Both the position numbers and the translations under genes were made by a program. The notes beneath the pieces are model-generated. The model saw only the letters and a list, made by a program, of their open reading frames with translations, ran no database searches and was not told where the DNA came from. Shown in pieces: positions 35,146 through 47,600 of a stretch of 64,000 nucleotides of DNA. Source of the DNA: Trematomus loennbergii (taxonomy: Eukaryota; Chordata; Actinopteri; Perciformes; Nototheniidae); NCBI GenBank assembly GCA_012861695.1, contig JAAOOA010000433.1:124001-188000 (forward strand), given 5' to 3'. How positions within the stretch are numbered: position 1 is the stretch's first letter; the number at the start of each line of letters is the position of its first letter.

Positions 35146-35222
35146 TCCCTCAGTCAGACTGAACAGGAACTGAATTGACTGCTGCAGCTGGAAGCTACTG
35201 CAGAGACTGATACACTTCACTG

Positions 35223-35223
<1 letters not shown>

Positions 35224-35256
<33 letters not shown>

Positions 35257-35264
35257 ACACACAA

Positions 35265-35303
<39 letters not shown>

Positions 35304-35334
35304 ACACCACACACACACACACAACACACACACA

Positions 35335-35379
<45 letters not shown>
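35224..35379. repeat. (CA)n tract 3' of V, unit 4
   Basis: AC repeat with many CACCAC and CAACAC interruptions. Confidence 0.96.
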
Positions 35380-35381
<2 letters not shown>

Positions 35382-35389
35382 ATACTCTC

Positions 35390-35945
35390 TCAAAGTCCTC
35401 CTGAGAACAAAATCAAGCCACTTCTTCTACATTTGATGAGAGATCAAATTATTTTTAGCCATAAGTTCTTAATAAAATTGGTACTGTTGGACTCAGTACT
35501 TGTTAGACTACTACCACAAATACAATGAGGTACTTTTACTATACTCTTTGAGCAATACTCTGTCAAACTCCCGTCCTGAGTACAATAATTCATGTATTCT
35601 GGTATATTTGATGAGGGATGAAATGATTTTTTGCAAAAGGTTCTACATGAAATTGAAGTTGGACTCAGTACTACTTGGACTACTAGCACAAGTACAATCA
35701 AGTTTTTACTGTGTACTTTTTGATTAATACTCGGTCAAACTCCCGTCCTGAGTACAATAATTCCTGTATTGTATATGAACTATGAATTATTGTACTCAGG
35801 ACAGGAGTTTAACCAAGTAGTACTCAAAAAGTACAGAGTATAAATACTTGATTGTACTTGTGGTAGTAGTTTAACAAGTACTGAGTCCAACAGTACCAAT
35901 TGTATTAAGAACTTATGGCTAAAAATCATTTTATCCCATTTTATC
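35390..35945. mobile_element. Foldback-family inverted repeat, unit 4
   Basis: The left arm (from about 35445, AGCCATAAGTTCTTAATA then GTACTGTTGGACTCAGTACT) is mirrored by the right arm ending at about 35935 (AGTACTGAGTCCAACAGTAC then TTAAGAACTTATGGCT). The arms are about 150 bp each around a ~240-bp centre that contains further partial repeats of the same sequence. Confidence 0.75.
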
Positions 35946-36017
35946 CCTGGCATGCATTAAAATGTCGATGTTTCGTTCAAAACAGTGAATACAAGAAAAG
36001 TAAATAACACTTGCTAG

Positions 36018-36215
36018 TTAAAAAGCAGTAATTAATACCTCAGGTGGCATGCTTACTTGTTTTACGATGGTTTGAGGAGGATCCAACGCTAACACGTGTC
36101 CAACTGCTGAAGAACCGCTGCAAAGAGGAACAGGAAGTCTCACACCGCGGTATTCTCGTTTGAGGGCGTGGCATGACCGTGGCGTTGAAAAAAGCATTTT
36201 TATTACGTTTTCCAA
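36018..36215 (-). pseudogene. First-exon remnant of the multi-copy C2H2-like gene, copy 3
   Basis: Only the PPQTIVKQ exon survives here, with the same donor and the same MENVIKMLFSTP extension as copy 2. The other exons lie in the part of the block that is missing from copy 3, so it cannot encode the full product. Confidence 0.35.
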
Positions 36216-37124
36216 AACGTATTTTTAAAGAAAGTTCAGAAAATGTGATATTAATTTACAAATTAATGAGTTCTTAAAACATGTTCTCATTGTTGCTTAA
36301 GTGTTACTTATTTAAACGCACATTGAAAAAAAAATAATTTAGGGCAAGTAAATTACATTAAAAAATTGAGTTTTGTTGACTTCACCATCGGAACTGTTTT
36401 TACAGTGTGGGAGGGAACCTTGTTTCCAGTATTTCCCTTGGGACTCATTTAATGAGCGACCGGCAGCCATCTTAAAAAGTTCAGCGAAATGTTTGTCACT
36501 CATGTTTTGATCAGCCACAGGGCACACGGGCAGCCGGTGAGTGTTTTTGTTTAAATATGTGTTTATGGTGACAGACGTTTGTTGTGTATGCTTTAAGGCG
36601 AGACACGGCAGGCAAAAACATCGTTTTTCATGCACTGGTCAATTTTGAGATTTTGTGCTATTTTGTAGTGATGGCGAGATGAAGCCTTATGAAGCTTTGA
36701 AGCTTTCCAGCCAATTGGTTCTCAAAAGGGTTCATCTCATGAGGCTTCATCATGGGCTTCATTTGAACACAAACCCCCCTGTTGGTCAAAGTGTGTAAAA
36801 CAGGCAGATTTGACATCTCAACAGTGTGCTCGATCTCATACCGAGTTCCCAATGAGTAAAGCCTTAGAATAACTCTTAACAACGAACATTAAATCATATG
36901 TTCATGTTAACAATATTGTTTTATTCCAGTTGAATGATTGTGATTGAAAAGCCTAAGGAGGCTGGTAAACATTGCAAAGAGGGATTTGTATTCCTTAATA
37001 ATATTCATAAACTTAACCATGTTGTAGCCTGAGAAAGGCTAAACCATATCAAAGAATACATTTATTAACTACATTATCTCATTTAGCTGTAGCTTTTATA
37101 AACAACAAAAAATACATATTGACC

Positions 37125-37190
37125 AGTCGTTGAACCAGGGACCCTGCGGTCGTGAGTCAACTGCTTTCAGCTGAGCCACAGCACACACGC
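37125..37190 (-). mobile_element. tRNA-derived SINE head fragment, copy 3
   Basis: Paralog of 5585-5655 with B-box-like GGTTCAACG on the - strand. Confidence 0.45.
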
Positions 37191-38402
37191 TGAATCTCCC
37201 TAAAAACACTGCACCATATTTATTCCTGTATTTATTCATTTATTTATTCATGTTTTTATTCCTACTTTTATTTATGCTTGTATCTATTTATACTTATGAC
37301 ATGTTCCGACCTCTATATAAGTGAGGGTCTGAGCTCTTTTAATTCCATCGTGTCACCAGCGGGCCCGGGTACAGGAGGGGTATATCGTTCTTATTATACA
37401 TCCATGGGTATTGAGTGTTGTGGTTCAACGGTTCAACCGATCTGAATCGCTTCCTGAAGCAGTCACGTGGTATCGACAGGCAGCGAGGCTTCGTTTGTCA
37501 TCGATGACGTCACTGGCCCACGATACAAGCCTCGATACATGCTTCACAAAAAGCTTCGGGGATTACTCGACACACGCTCCGAAGCCTCGGCGCAATACGT
37601 AACTACTATTTTGATTCCATAACATGTTTTCTTTCAGGCTTTTGGGGAGATGGCAAATCCGGATCCTTTTACGGACTCGGAGTCTTCTGAGTCAGTCATT
37701 GAAGAGATCCGGATCATACGAGTCCTTTGAGTCATATGAGTCAGCATCACCAAGAGCGTAGAAATCCTACCGGTGAAACCGAAAACTTGTTGCATTTCAC
37801 GAGCATATTAAACTAACGTTACATTAACAGGGATGCAAACTTGTCACCTTTCGGGGAAATTCGCCGTTTTGAATCCAAAATAGGTCGTTTGTGTGATTCA
37901 TGTAGATCTGCAATAAAAATATTTTGGGGTATGGGGGGGGTCTGGGACCCGGAGTAATCTGCGGCCGCGAGCTGTTATGTGCCATCGTTACACGCATGGT
38001 GTTATTTTTTTATATATTATAATGAAGCGCGAGCTGTGTGCTCGAGTCTTCCTGCCTGTCGGCTCTGCTCATGGATGTATAATAAGGCTCTGCTGCTCCG
38101 CGATGATGGTCTAGCTTCAGCAGCTACATTACCTACGGGTGCGTTCGTTAATATTAACTGTGCGGTCCGGAGTCACTGTGGCACAGACTGGACCGCTGGT
38201 GAACAGCTGTTAGAACGGGCCGTTCAGGTGTTCAGATCAGAGCTCCCTGACCTGAGCGGCAGAGCGTGATGTGCACTGAAAAGTTTTTCTGTCGCAATAT
38301 TATTTAATGAATCGTTGAGCTAGCTAACTAGCATACATTGTCACTATCTGCTAACGTTAGCTTTCGCCTTCGTTTTCTAATAGTTTTTTCATAGGCTATA
38401 AA

Positions 38403-39431
38403 CGGAGGTGGTATAAGTATATATCTTGTACTTGAGTAAAAGTAGAAGTACTCAGATCTTGTACTTGAGTAAAAGTAGAAGTACTCAGGTCTTGTACTAG
38501 AGTAAAAGTAGAAGTACTCAGATCTTGTACTTGAGTAAAAGTAGAAGTACTCAGGTTTGAGTAAAAGTAGAAGTACCAGAGTGTAGGAACAATCCTGCAA
38601 TCAAAATGTTCCTCAAATAAAAGTACAAAAGTATTATCATCAAATATAGTTAAAGTAGCGACAGTAAAAGTAGAAGTACTCAAATCTTGTACTTGAGTAA
38701 AAGTAGAAGTACTCAGATCTTGTACTTGAGTAAAAGTAGAAGTACCAGAGTGTAGGAATACTCTGTTACAGTAAAAGTACTGCAATCAAAATGTTCCTCA
38801 AATAAAAGTACAAAAGTATTATCATCAAAATATAGTTAAAGTAGCGACAGTAAAAGTAGAAGTACTCAAATCTTGTACTTGAGTAAAAGTAGAAGTACTC
38901 AGATATTGCACTTGAGTAAAAGTAGAAGTACCAGAGTGTAGGAATACTCTGTTACAGTAAAAGTACTGCATTCAAAATGTTCCTCAAGTAAAAGTAGAAA
39001 AGTATTATCATCAAAATATAGTGAAAGTAGCGACAGTAAAAGTAGTCATTGTGCAGATTGGTCCATTTCAGAATAATATATATGATATGTTTTATAATGA
39101 TTGATCATGAAAGTGTTCTCAAAGCTGGTAAAGGTGCAGCTAGTTTGAATGACTTTGTATACTGCAGGGTAGCTTGTGAATTTACTCCAAGTGGAACTAA
39201 AGTCTGATTTAACACTTGGTTATATTTCACATCATTCATCCAGATCTGTAAAGTAACTAAAGGTATTAAATACATGTAGTGGAGTAAAAGTACACCTTTT
39301 ACCTCTGAAACTGTAGAGGAGAAGAAGAACAAGTAGCAAAACATTGAAATACTTAAGTAAAGTACAAGTATCTCAAAATTGTTCCCAAGTATAGTACTTG
39401 AGTTTATGAACTTAGTTACTTTACACCACTG
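38403..39431. mobile_element. hAT-type nonautonomous element with internal minisatellite, copy 3
   Basis: Flanked by GCTATAAA (38395-38402) and GCTATACA (39432-39439). Compared with copies 1 and 2, an internal ~170-bp module (minisatellite plus CAAAATGTTCCTCAAATAAA stretch) is repeated once more, which makes this the longest copy. Confidence 0.83.
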
Positions 39432-39660
39432 GCTATACAGATAGAAAGACTAAGCCTTGCACAGAGGCATGAAAATACATTTTCAAAATGCTCAACAGTG
39501 CTGCCAAAATTATACATGTAAACTGACTGCTACACAATTAAAATAAAATGCTTTTATATATTTCTATTAGATGTGACTCTTTGGCGTTTCTGTTATTATT
39601 AACTGCTTTAGTTGTTCTGACTGCTAACATCCTGTTATTCCTCATTTTAAAGCCGATATT

Positions 39661-39892
39661 CGTGTGTGTAATAGTCCTTTATGCTATATAGTTGACCGCA
39701 GGTCATGGAGAGTATAAGGTATCCGTAGACCTTTGTATGAGGCATCTTTATTTACTTAGTAAGTCTTCAGCCATGATACATACATGCGTTCAAGATCGGG
39801 CTTGCATACACACAGTATCACTCCGCAGCCGCACCACATCAGTAACGTCCTGATGGTATATGTGCGCGGCACTATATACTACAGTGTGGTCG
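39661..39892. other. Copy-3-specific insertion
   Basis: 232 bp interrupt the GCCGATATTC / TCGGGGG sequence that is continuous at 8052 and 28222. It begins GTGTGTGTAATAGTCC and ends ATACTACAGTG. No inverted repeats or coding capacity are evident. Confidence 0.55.
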
Positions 39893-40312
39893 GGGGATCG
39901 GATCCTTGTCACCTTTTTCATACCTGATGAGTTTGCATCCCTGATTAACCTCCGCTACACAGTGTCTTTTGCTTTAATAAAAAATGTTGATCACAAAAAA
40001 AAAGGGTTATTTGCGATTTGGCGAATCTGAGTCTGCTGTTGACTCGTGCATGACGACAAGTCTGCTGGATCTCGGATCTGCTGCTATACGGTTACGGCTC
40101 TGAGTCCGCACGAGTCTGCTGTGTGTTGCACAGTGAGTCAGGATTTGCGAATCTCTGAGTTTGCTGTTGACTCGTGCACAATAGCCGCGGGAAGTAGGGG
40201 TGCTGGAGGCGGGGCTGCGAATGGTGTACATTTAAACACACATACACCTATGGAGTTGGCCAGATGTGTGTAAATGACTGGTCATGGTAATTTGAAAAAA
40301 TGCCTGTGTCGG

Positions 40313-40314
<2 letters not shown>

Positions 40315-40382
<68 letters not shown>

Positions 40383-40400
40383 ACACACACACACACACCG

Positions 40401-40486
<86 letters not shown>
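40315..40486. repeat. (CA)n tract beyond the unit 5 C 3' flank
   Basis: About 170 bp of AC repeat, the longest tract at this position. Confidence 0.96.
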
Positions 40487-40489
<3 letters not shown>

Positions 40490-41070
40490 CAGAGCAGAGC
40501 ACAAACACACACGTCATGCGCCTTGTGGCATTGACACAGCTAAGGTGATAATAGTCTTTGTTTTCATATAATATCAGTTTTAATTCAATCAGAAACAAAT
40601 CTTTTCATTTAATAATTCCGCAGTTGTACTGTGTCCATTCAATAATATTTAAGGTCATCTTAATTTAGATTGATGTTATATGACTTCAGCAGATGACACC
40701 CTGCTTTTATTTCTGGTCCTGAAAATATTTTAAGTAGAATATTTAATTCATATGTTGTAAGATTCAAGTTTAACAACACATGAAAATCACACATGGATGT
40801 ACTTAAACATTAGTGATAAGAGAGAGCTTTGTGGTTTACCATGATGTTCATACTATATTTATTGGAACCAATTTGTATTAACAAAGATAAAACTAGAATG
40901 ATTCCAGAAGTATAACCAAACCCAAAGATCATTAAAAAGTAATATGGGAAATATTGACTTGGTAATGTTTTGACTTTTGTGAATGAATGTGAATAAGGTT
41001 ACTTTTATATATAATATCTCACAGAAATGTAATCAGAAGACATGTCACTTTTATAATACACACATTAATC

Positions 41071-41076
41071 TTTATT
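41071..41076 (-). terminator. Polyadenylation signal of C, unit 5
   Basis: AATAAA on the - strand. Confidence 0.75.
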
Positions 41077-41197
41077 ATTTTAAAATGTTGAAACCATCGA
41101 CACAAGCAAAAACAGGTTGATGTTGAAACATGTCCTGAGAGCCAGAGAGCAGACTGAGAGCAGTGTGAGAGAGAAAGCAGAGTCCCAGTGAGTCAGC

Positions 41198-41528
41198 TCA
41201 GGACTGGGAACACTGGTCTCTCCTCAGTGTCTCTGAGAGCGCAGTCTGGGAGCCCTGGGTGGCCTCACAGGTCACAGAGACCACCTTCCTCCACTGATCT
41301 GCAGAGAGCCTCAGGGTGCTGCTCCAGCTGTAGTGGGCGTCCTTCTCCAGCACCCCGGGGCTCCTGCTCTCCTCCCAGCTGTGCTGCTGCTGCTGCTGCC
41401 GTCCACCTTCCAGGCCAGACTCCAGTCTGAGGGGAAGCCCTTGTTGGCCAGGCACATGAGCGTGGCCTTCCCCTGCTGCAGCTCTTCTGTGGAGGGGGGC
41501 AGCACCGTCAGGGTGGGACGGACATCAC
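41198..41528 (-). pseudogene. Immunoglobulin light chain constant exon, unit 5 (frameshift in serine repeat)
   Basis: Same C exon, with an extra two bases (GCTGTGCTGC at about 41380) in the CTG/CAG repeat that encodes the serine run. The N-terminal half through WKVDGSSSS is open in one frame, and the WEESRSPG to RRDQCSQS half in another. As written it would terminate in a shifted frame. Acceptor, cysteines, stop and poly(A) are otherwise conserved. Because the lesion is a slippage-prone repeat, a sequencing or assembly error is possible. Confidence 0.85.
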
Positions 41529-41698
41529 CTAGGAGACACCAATCAGATTAGGAGGGAGACAGCTGTCCATCAACCAGCAGACACTGGGACACTTTACTGT
41601 GAGAGTGTTTCTCCTTTAAGGAGTTTCTGTCAGATGTTGGTTCTGCTCCATCAGTCTCTCACTCACACATTGTTTCACTTCCCTTTAAGAAGCCTCTC

Positions 41699-41706
41699 AT
41701 GCAAAT
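41699..41706 (+). promoter_or_regulatory. ATGCAAAT octamer in the J-C intron, unit 5
   Basis: Perfect octamer at the conserved intron position. Confidence 0.55.
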
Positions 41707-42309
41707 CAGCACGGAGACACTTCATACAGAACCACCTGAAATATGTCACACTACACTGGAAATAAAGTACAACATTAGGACACATTTTAAATAGTTGTGG
41801 TCTAAATCATCCAAAACCTGAACTCTACAAACCATCATTAAATTATTTAGTGGATAAATGAACAAATACGGGAAATGAAACAATCAATTGTGCTTAATGT
41901 GAATCTCAATAATTACCCAGTTTTACAAACTTTAAAATAATGTCTGAAAGAATTCAACACATTTTTTAAATATCCATCGTTATCTTTACTCTGTTCAACC
42001 GTATTTAAAAACTGTATTCGTGATTTATTTGAAAACAGACGGGAGAATGGAGAAAAAGTGAAGAATAAGTGAATGAAACATTAGCAGTTTCATCATTTCA
42101 CATTTGAAGCTGTTTAAATGACAGCATGTTGGGAATGTATAAAGACATTTCAGGAAAAGCTGCTCCGACTTAGGCTCAATGATGAAGAGAAATAAAGACA
42201 TGAATACTAATACTATCTAAACATTACAATTAAAATAATATATATCTATCTCTCAAACATTCTAACACAGAATTAAAACATCATATTTAGTTTTTGTGCA
42301 GAAACTTAC

Positions 42310-42347
42310 TTCCAACATCCAGTCTGGTTCCTCCACCAAAAGTCCAC
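42310..42347 (-). CDS. JL1 segment, unit 5
   Basis: [12 protein letters not shown], Trp type as in units 3 and 6, with an intact donor. Confidence 0.93.
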
Positions 42348-42386
42348 CACAGTGATACAAAGTCATTGAGCCGCCGTACAAAAACC
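42348..42386 (-). other. JL1 recombination signal, 23-bp spacer, unit 5
   Basis: Heptamer 42348-42354, 23-bp spacer, nonamer 42378-42386. Confidence 0.95.
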
Positions 42387-42679
42387 TCTCACTGTAGAGA
42401 GACACGGCTCTCTGACTTTGACTCACTGAACTAAACCTACCAGCCCTCAAGATGCTACTTCACCATTACAGGTGGAAATAATGATTTATTCTCTGTTCAA
42501 TGTTTAACTCTCATAAAAACATTTAAACGTCTTTTGCTGGAGTAAAGTTAGCCTCTTAGTTCAACGTATTTATAAAAGTATGTATACAATAACATCTAGA
42601 GGCAACTATTTCTCCTAGTAAGCTGAATAAAAAGTACAACGAAAGAGAAATGGCTCTTATAAATTAACATTTGACTTAC

Positions 42680-42717
42680 TTCCAACATCCAGTCTGGTTC
42701 CTCCACCGAACGTGTAC
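42680..42717 (-). CDS. JL2 segment, unit 5
   Basis: [12 protein letters not shown] with an intact donor, 332 bp upstream of J1 on the - strand. Confidence 0.93.
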
Positions 42718-42756
42718 CACAGTGATACAAAGTCATTGAGCCGCCGTACAAAAACC
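42718..42756 (-). other. JL2 recombination signal, 23-bp spacer, unit 5
   Basis: Heptamer 42718-42724, 23-bp spacer, nonamer 42748-42756. Confidence 0.95.
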
Positions 42757-43110
42757 TCTCACTGTAGAGAGACACGGCTCTCTGACTTTGACACAAACAA
42801 ACTCACCAAACACATCCACGGTTTACCCACTTTATATAATAACTGCTTACAATGTTTGAAACAGATTCACAAACTATGGAGAAGTATTGAATCTTTTTTT
42901 ATGAGCTGTTATACATTTAAAAAGCAAAATACTCATATTGAATGAAGTACATGTAATGACGTTATTTCTTAAGAAAAACTCTGTAATCAATCGGGCAAAA
43001 TGTAAATCATTGTCATTTTATAAAGCTTTATTTTAGATTGTTGTGGAGGAAGAGAGCATTGATTAGAGTGGGAGTGAATTATAGGACAGTTTTAAATATT
43101 CTTTGGAAAG

Positions 43111-43225
43111 AGCAAGTGAGCCCTGACCCATTCCGGGCGGCAGTGCCCTTGAGCAGGGCACCGAACCCCCAAGTGCTCCCTGGCACATGCTCCTGTGCAC
43201 CTATGTACTTGTAAGGTGTGTGTGT
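43111..43225. mobile_element. SINE-like fragment between J and V, unit 5
   Basis: Same fragment as at 10914-11030. Confidence 0.55.
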
Positions 43226-43349
43226 ATAAAGAAAACAGAGTGGAAACTGAATGTTCCCCCAGGGGAGGTCCATCTTCTTCATCTTCTTCTTGGTGATCAA
43301 TAATCCAGGTCCCTGTTGGAGTCAGTCAGAGCATTTCCATAGAGAGACA

Positions 43350-43396
43350 CTTTGCATCAGCAGCACCATGCTCCAGTGCTCTGGGACACTTTATAG
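43350..43396 (+). promoter_or_regulatory. V promoter, unit 5
   Basis: CTTTGCAT at 43350-43357 and a CTTTATAG box about 31 bp further on. Confidence 0.65.
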
Positions 43397-43475
43397 TCCT
43401 GAGAGTTGAACACTGGATGACTGACAGCTGTCCTTCATGACAACAGAAGCCACAGGAATCCTCCTCATCAAGAAC

Positions 43476-43949
43476 ATGACTTTGATCTGCGTCCTCATCT
43501 GGACTCTCCTCTGCTGCTGCTTCACAGGTAAAGTCCAGAGAATCAAAGTCCTCTCCTCTGTGAACATCCGTCCCTCTGAAATGAAAGCGGACAAAACCAT
43601 GACGCTGCTTTATGTCTTTGTCTCTGTATCCTCAGAGTCCAGAGGCCAGGTCACAGTGACTCAGTCTGGAGCAGTGAGCTCTGCTCCGGGACGCTCCGTC
43701 TCCATCACATGTACGACCAGTCAGAAGGTTCATAATGGAAACTATTTATTCTGGTACCAACAGAGAGGTGGAGGAACTCCTAAACTGCTCATTCACTATG
43801 CTAGCACTCGAGAAACAGGGATTTCAGACCGTTTTACAGGCAGTGGATCAAACTCTGACTTCACTCTGACCATCAGTGGAGTCCAGAACTGATGATGCAG
43901 CAGTTTACTACTGAGAGTTATCATAACATCAACAGTCAGTGGGTGTTCA
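43476..43949 (+). pseudogene. IgL V segment, unit 5 (best preserved, broken near CDR3)
   Basis: Leader 43476-43527 and V exon 43636-43949. The frame is open from the leader through FR1 (SITC, first cysteine), CDR1 [11 protein letters not shown]2 [18 protein letters not shown], and FR3 [19 protein letters not shown]. One extra A (CCAGAACTG at about 43887) then gives a stop just before the DDAAVYYC motif. Two bases are also missing at the second cysteine (TACTGAGAGT against TACTGTCAGAGT). The intron is 108 bp, in frame and free of stops, so an unspliced reading frame also exists from the upstream ATG at 43437. This is the V closest to functional in the window. Confidence 0.88.
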
Positions 43950-43977
43950 CACAGTGAAAAAGCGTCGTACAAAAACC
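43950..43977 (+). other. V recombination signal, 12-bp spacer, unit 5
   Basis: CACAGTG 43950-43956, 12-bp spacer, ACAAAAACC 43969-43977. Confidence 0.93.
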
Positions 43978-44054
43978 TCCCTCAGTCAGACTGAACAGGA
44001 ACTGAACTGACTGCTGCAGCTGGAAGCTACTGCAGAGACTGATACACTTCACTG

Positions 44055-44055
<1 letters not shown>

Positions 44056-44093
<38 letters not shown>

Positions 44094-44269
44094 TTACCTG
44101 TAAATGTAAATAGATGCTAATGTATACCCCTGTAATTATGTTGTGATGTCCTTTTTGTTTTCTGTTTGTTTTTATATGTGTAACTCAATGTACCGCAGGT
44201 CTCCCTTGTAAAAGAGATCGTTGATCTCAATGGGATTTTTAACCTGGATAAATAAAGGCTACAAACAAA

Positions 44270-44338
<69 letters not shown>
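44056..44338. repeat. (CA)n tract 3' of V, unit 5, split by a LINE tail
   Basis: AC repeat at 44056-44092 and again at 44272-44338. Between them lies a 5'-truncated LINE 3' end (44093-44271). Confidence 0.95.
44093..44271 (+). mobile_element. LINE 3' end inserted in (CA)n
   Basis: From TGCTAATGTATACCCCTGTA to GGATAAATAAAGGC it matches the 3' untranslated part of the LINE at 50561-52336, including GAGATCGTTGATCTCAATGG. Severely 5'-truncated. Confidence 0.8.
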
Positions 44339-44340
<2 letters not shown>

Positions 44341-44399
44341 TCATCTCCATTCAGCGTGTCACTTTTTCTTTTTCAAGCAAAGACTTCTGAAATATTTCT

Positions 44400-45290
44400 A
44401 ATAATATATTAAAAGAATGAACTCATACACACAATAGTAAGATACTAAATCTGTAAAAGCACACTAAACTCATTGGTCCTCAGCTTCTTTTTGAACAGTG
44501 TTCACTTCTGTCTCACTGGAGTGACTCCCAAAGATCAAAAGTCCGACTTCAAATCAAACATCACCTTCACTTTAAAGTCTGCAGTGAGGTAAATCCAGCA
44601 TGCCCTGATCATGAGACGTTCCTGACCTCCTAGTGATACAGCCCTGTAGAAGATCAGAGAGAAAGGAGGCTGTCTGGCCATGTAGAGTGCTAAAACACAC
44701 GTAGGAATCTGAATGGCAACTTTAATACAATTTGTTTTGAAATAACTCAAATTCAAGCACAAACAAAAATAACTGGAGAAATGTTCAAGTCCACAGGAAT
44801 TGTCCAACTCACAAAACAATCTTTTAAAAGCGGCTGAATAACCCGGTAAACAGAGTAAATCCAATGTCATTGACATAAAGGCAAACATTTAATCTAAAGT
44901 ATGCACTGCCCTGCAAAGAGATCACAAAGATCCAAAAAAATGATTGACTCACTCGCAGTCAAATTGAGGAAACCCCACATGAAGAGCTGGATGCTTCCCA
45001 AATTCCCTCTGACAAGCTGCCAGGCTCCCCTCCTCCTCTTCCTCCATCTTCCTCCACACACAAAACATACTTTCCAAAGGCCCAGTTCCAAACCACACCC
45101 TACCCACTCCCACTCTGTGACTGAGTGAACTCTGTCTGTAGTCAAACCCACAGATACAGTAAATGAGGGTCCCTTCCTTCAGGAGGAGGGGGTAAATACA
45201 GCAGCACGCTGTGGGACGAACTCCTCTCATTCCGGAAGAAACAGCAAATGAAACAACGGTTTGAAATCAGCATCTCTTGGACACAAAATA
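44400..45290. other. Unit 5 V-C spacer, left part
   Basis: 44400-44690 is shared with 12010-12290 of unit 2. 44700-45290 is unique, non-repetitive in this window, with short open frames on both strands but no recognisable gene. Confidence 0.5.
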
Positions 45291-45294
45291 ATAA

Positions 45295-45469
45295 GGCAAG
45301 GCAAATTTATTTATATAGCACTTTTCAGCACGTGACAATTTAAAGTGCTTTACAAAATAAATTAAAAGACATTTTAAGAATAAATACAGTAAAAACACAT
45401 TATATAATGGCATTTTACAACAGGCATTAAAAGGCAAAGATAATCAAATAAACACAACAGGTATACAAT
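45295..45469 (-). mobile_element. L2-type LINE 3' end, split copy (left part)
   Basis: GGCAAGGCAAATTTATTTAT followed by ATAGCACTTTTCA and AAAGTGCTTTACAAAAT is the 3' end of the same LINE type as 54350-55830. The copy is interrupted by the hAT element and resumes at 49386. Confidence 0.75.
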
Positions 45470-46049
45470 CAGTGGCGTCGCCTGGCCTGGGCATCCGGGG
45501 GCTTTAGCCCGGACAATTCTCCCTCAATAATATAATACATTAACCGTGCTTTACGTGAACCTCATCATGACACAAGAGAGGACGGCAGCACTGTAATTTC
45601 CCGTGTTCAGTGAATGCAACAGAGGCATGACATCTATGGAATGCCATTTAAGCCAAAATTAAATATTAAATAAATACATATATATATAAATATGCCTATG
45701 AAATACATCTGAAATAAATAAATGAGGCAATAAATATGTATACATGTACATTTAAATACACATTTATTTATTTCATGGGACTTTTATTTCATAATGACAC
45801 ATTTATTTATTTCAAGAGACTTTTATTTCATAATGACACATTTATTTATTTCAAGAGACTTTTATTTCATAATGACACATTTATTTATTTCAAGAGACTT
45901 TTATTTCATAATGACACATTTATTTATTTCAGGGGACTTGTATTTCATAATGACACATTTCCATTTCTTATATGCAAATGAACGGGGCGTGGTTAGCTCA
46001 CAGATCCAGACCAAAGCAACAGCACCGCAACACTGACTCAATAGGCTTG

Positions 46050-47600
46050 TTTCACACTCAGTCCTAGTTTGACTGCTACAATAAAATGAAGTAGGCTACT
46101 TTTTGGGTAATACTCTCTCAAAGTCCCTGAGAACAAACTCATGCCACTTCTGCTATATTTGATGAGATAAAATGATTTGTATCCATAAGTTCTTAATAAA
46201 ATTGGTACTGTTGGACTCAGTACTTGTTAGACTACTACCACAAATACAATGAAGTGGCCTACTTTATTGTGTACTTGTTGAGTAATACTCTATCAAACTC
46301 CCTTCCAGAGTACAATCATGCATGTTTTTAGCTATCTTTGATGAGAGATAAAATGATATTTTGCCATAAGTTCTTAATACAATTGGGACTGTTGGACTCA
46401 GTACTACTTGGACTACTCCCACAAGTACAATAAAGTATTTTTACTGTGTACTTCTTGAGTAATCCTTTGTCAAACTCCCCTCCTGAGTACAATAATTAAT
46501 GTATTCTGCTATATTTGATGAGGGATAAAATGATTTTTTGCAACAAGTTCTACATGAAATTGATACTGTTGGAGTCAGTACTACTTGGACTACTCCCACA
46601 AGTACAATCAAGTGTTTGAGTAATCCCCTGTCAAACTCCCCTCCTGAGTAGAATAATGCATGTTTTCTGCTATATTTAATAAGCGTTAAAAGCGTTCACA
46701 ATACTGGGAGGCTGTGGCTCAGTGGGTAGTGTGCTGGACTTCGAATCAGGGGAGGACACTTCACCCCAAATTGCTCCTGTGGGGATTGTCCACAGTACTG
46801 AATGTATGTAAGTCGCTTTGGATAAAAGTGTCTAACAAATGACGTAATGTAATGTAATGTAATGTACAGATAATGTTAGACAGAGTATTTTAAGAGGAGA
46901 AGGTAGACAGATGACATCAACACTAGATCAGTACTCCAGCAGCAGCATTGTTACCCCTTGGAAAGTCTTTAGAGACTATCCTGGATAGCTGTTCACAACC
47001 TTCCTTCAGCACAGTGACACACCCCTGTCACTCTTGTTGGCCTCTCATGATGCTGCTAAAGTCCTTCTGCTGCACCTTTTTGACTCCAATACAGGCATTT
47101 GTATATGTTTGGAGAAATTACACAATAAATGGCCCAGATGTGTACTCATCGAAATCTTGTAGTGCAGGAAGAAATACACACTGGCTAAGCCTGCAGGTGA
47201 TATAGGCTTTGTTTTGCAATATTTATTCAAAGGTCACTTCTTATTGAAATAAATATTAAGAACTTATGGCTAAAAATTATTTTTATCTCTCATCAAATAT
47301 AGCAGAAGTGCATGCATGATGTTGTTCTCAGGAGGGGACTTTGAGAGAGTATTACCCAAAAAGTACACAGTAAAAGTAGCCTACTTCATTTTATTGTAGC
47401 AGTCAAACTAGGACTGAGTCAAACAGTGTCAGTTTATTAAGAACTTATGGTACAAATGACTTGTATTGCAAATAAAGCAGAACAAAACATGCATTATTTT
47501 ACTCTTGTACAGCGATTACCGTAAAGGCGCTATTAATTGCGCACTCAAAATGAATAGCTGCTGATTTGACCAAGCGAACGCGAGAGAGACGGCTGAGTTG
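46050..47600. mobile_element. Inner foldback-family repeat (unit 5, nested)
   Basis: TCAGTCCTAGTTTGACTGCT at about 46060 is mirrored by AGCAGTCAAACTAGGACTGA at about 47398. ATTAAGAACTTATGG blocks occur in both directions. It is related to 16444-16860 and 35390-35945. Confidence 0.65.
46706..46864 (+). mobile_element. tRNA-derived SINE
   Basis: The head GGCTGTGGCTCAGTGGGTAG resembles a tRNA A-box region, and CTTCGAATCAGG a B-box region. The tail has GTCGCTTTGGATAAAAGTGT then (TAATG)n repeats, typical of fish V-type SINEs. It is about 160 bp. Confidence 0.7.

Larger units (their letters stand above)
35950..40500. repeat. Partial third copy of the large spacer block
   Basis: Matches 4420-8700 of copy 1 and 24965-30880 of copy 2. 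It starts abruptly at CTGGCATGCATTAAAATGTCG next to the foldback repeat, so the junction may be a transposon- or repeat-mediated truncation. It carries its own 232-bp insertion at 39661-39892. Confidence 0.88.

Noticed and set aside
35224..35379. Possible CRISPR-like regular repeats in interrupted CA tracts and minisatellites
   Set aside because: Eukaryotic context, simple-sequence units, no unique spacers.
43437..43892. Single 151-codon unspliced frame through the V5 leader, intron and V exon
   Set aside because: Splice sites match all other copies; the in-frame 108-bp intron without stops appears to be chance in this copy.
46706..46864. Possible tRNA gene
   Set aside because: The A- and B-box-like motifs lack a full cloverleaf and are followed by a SINE tail.
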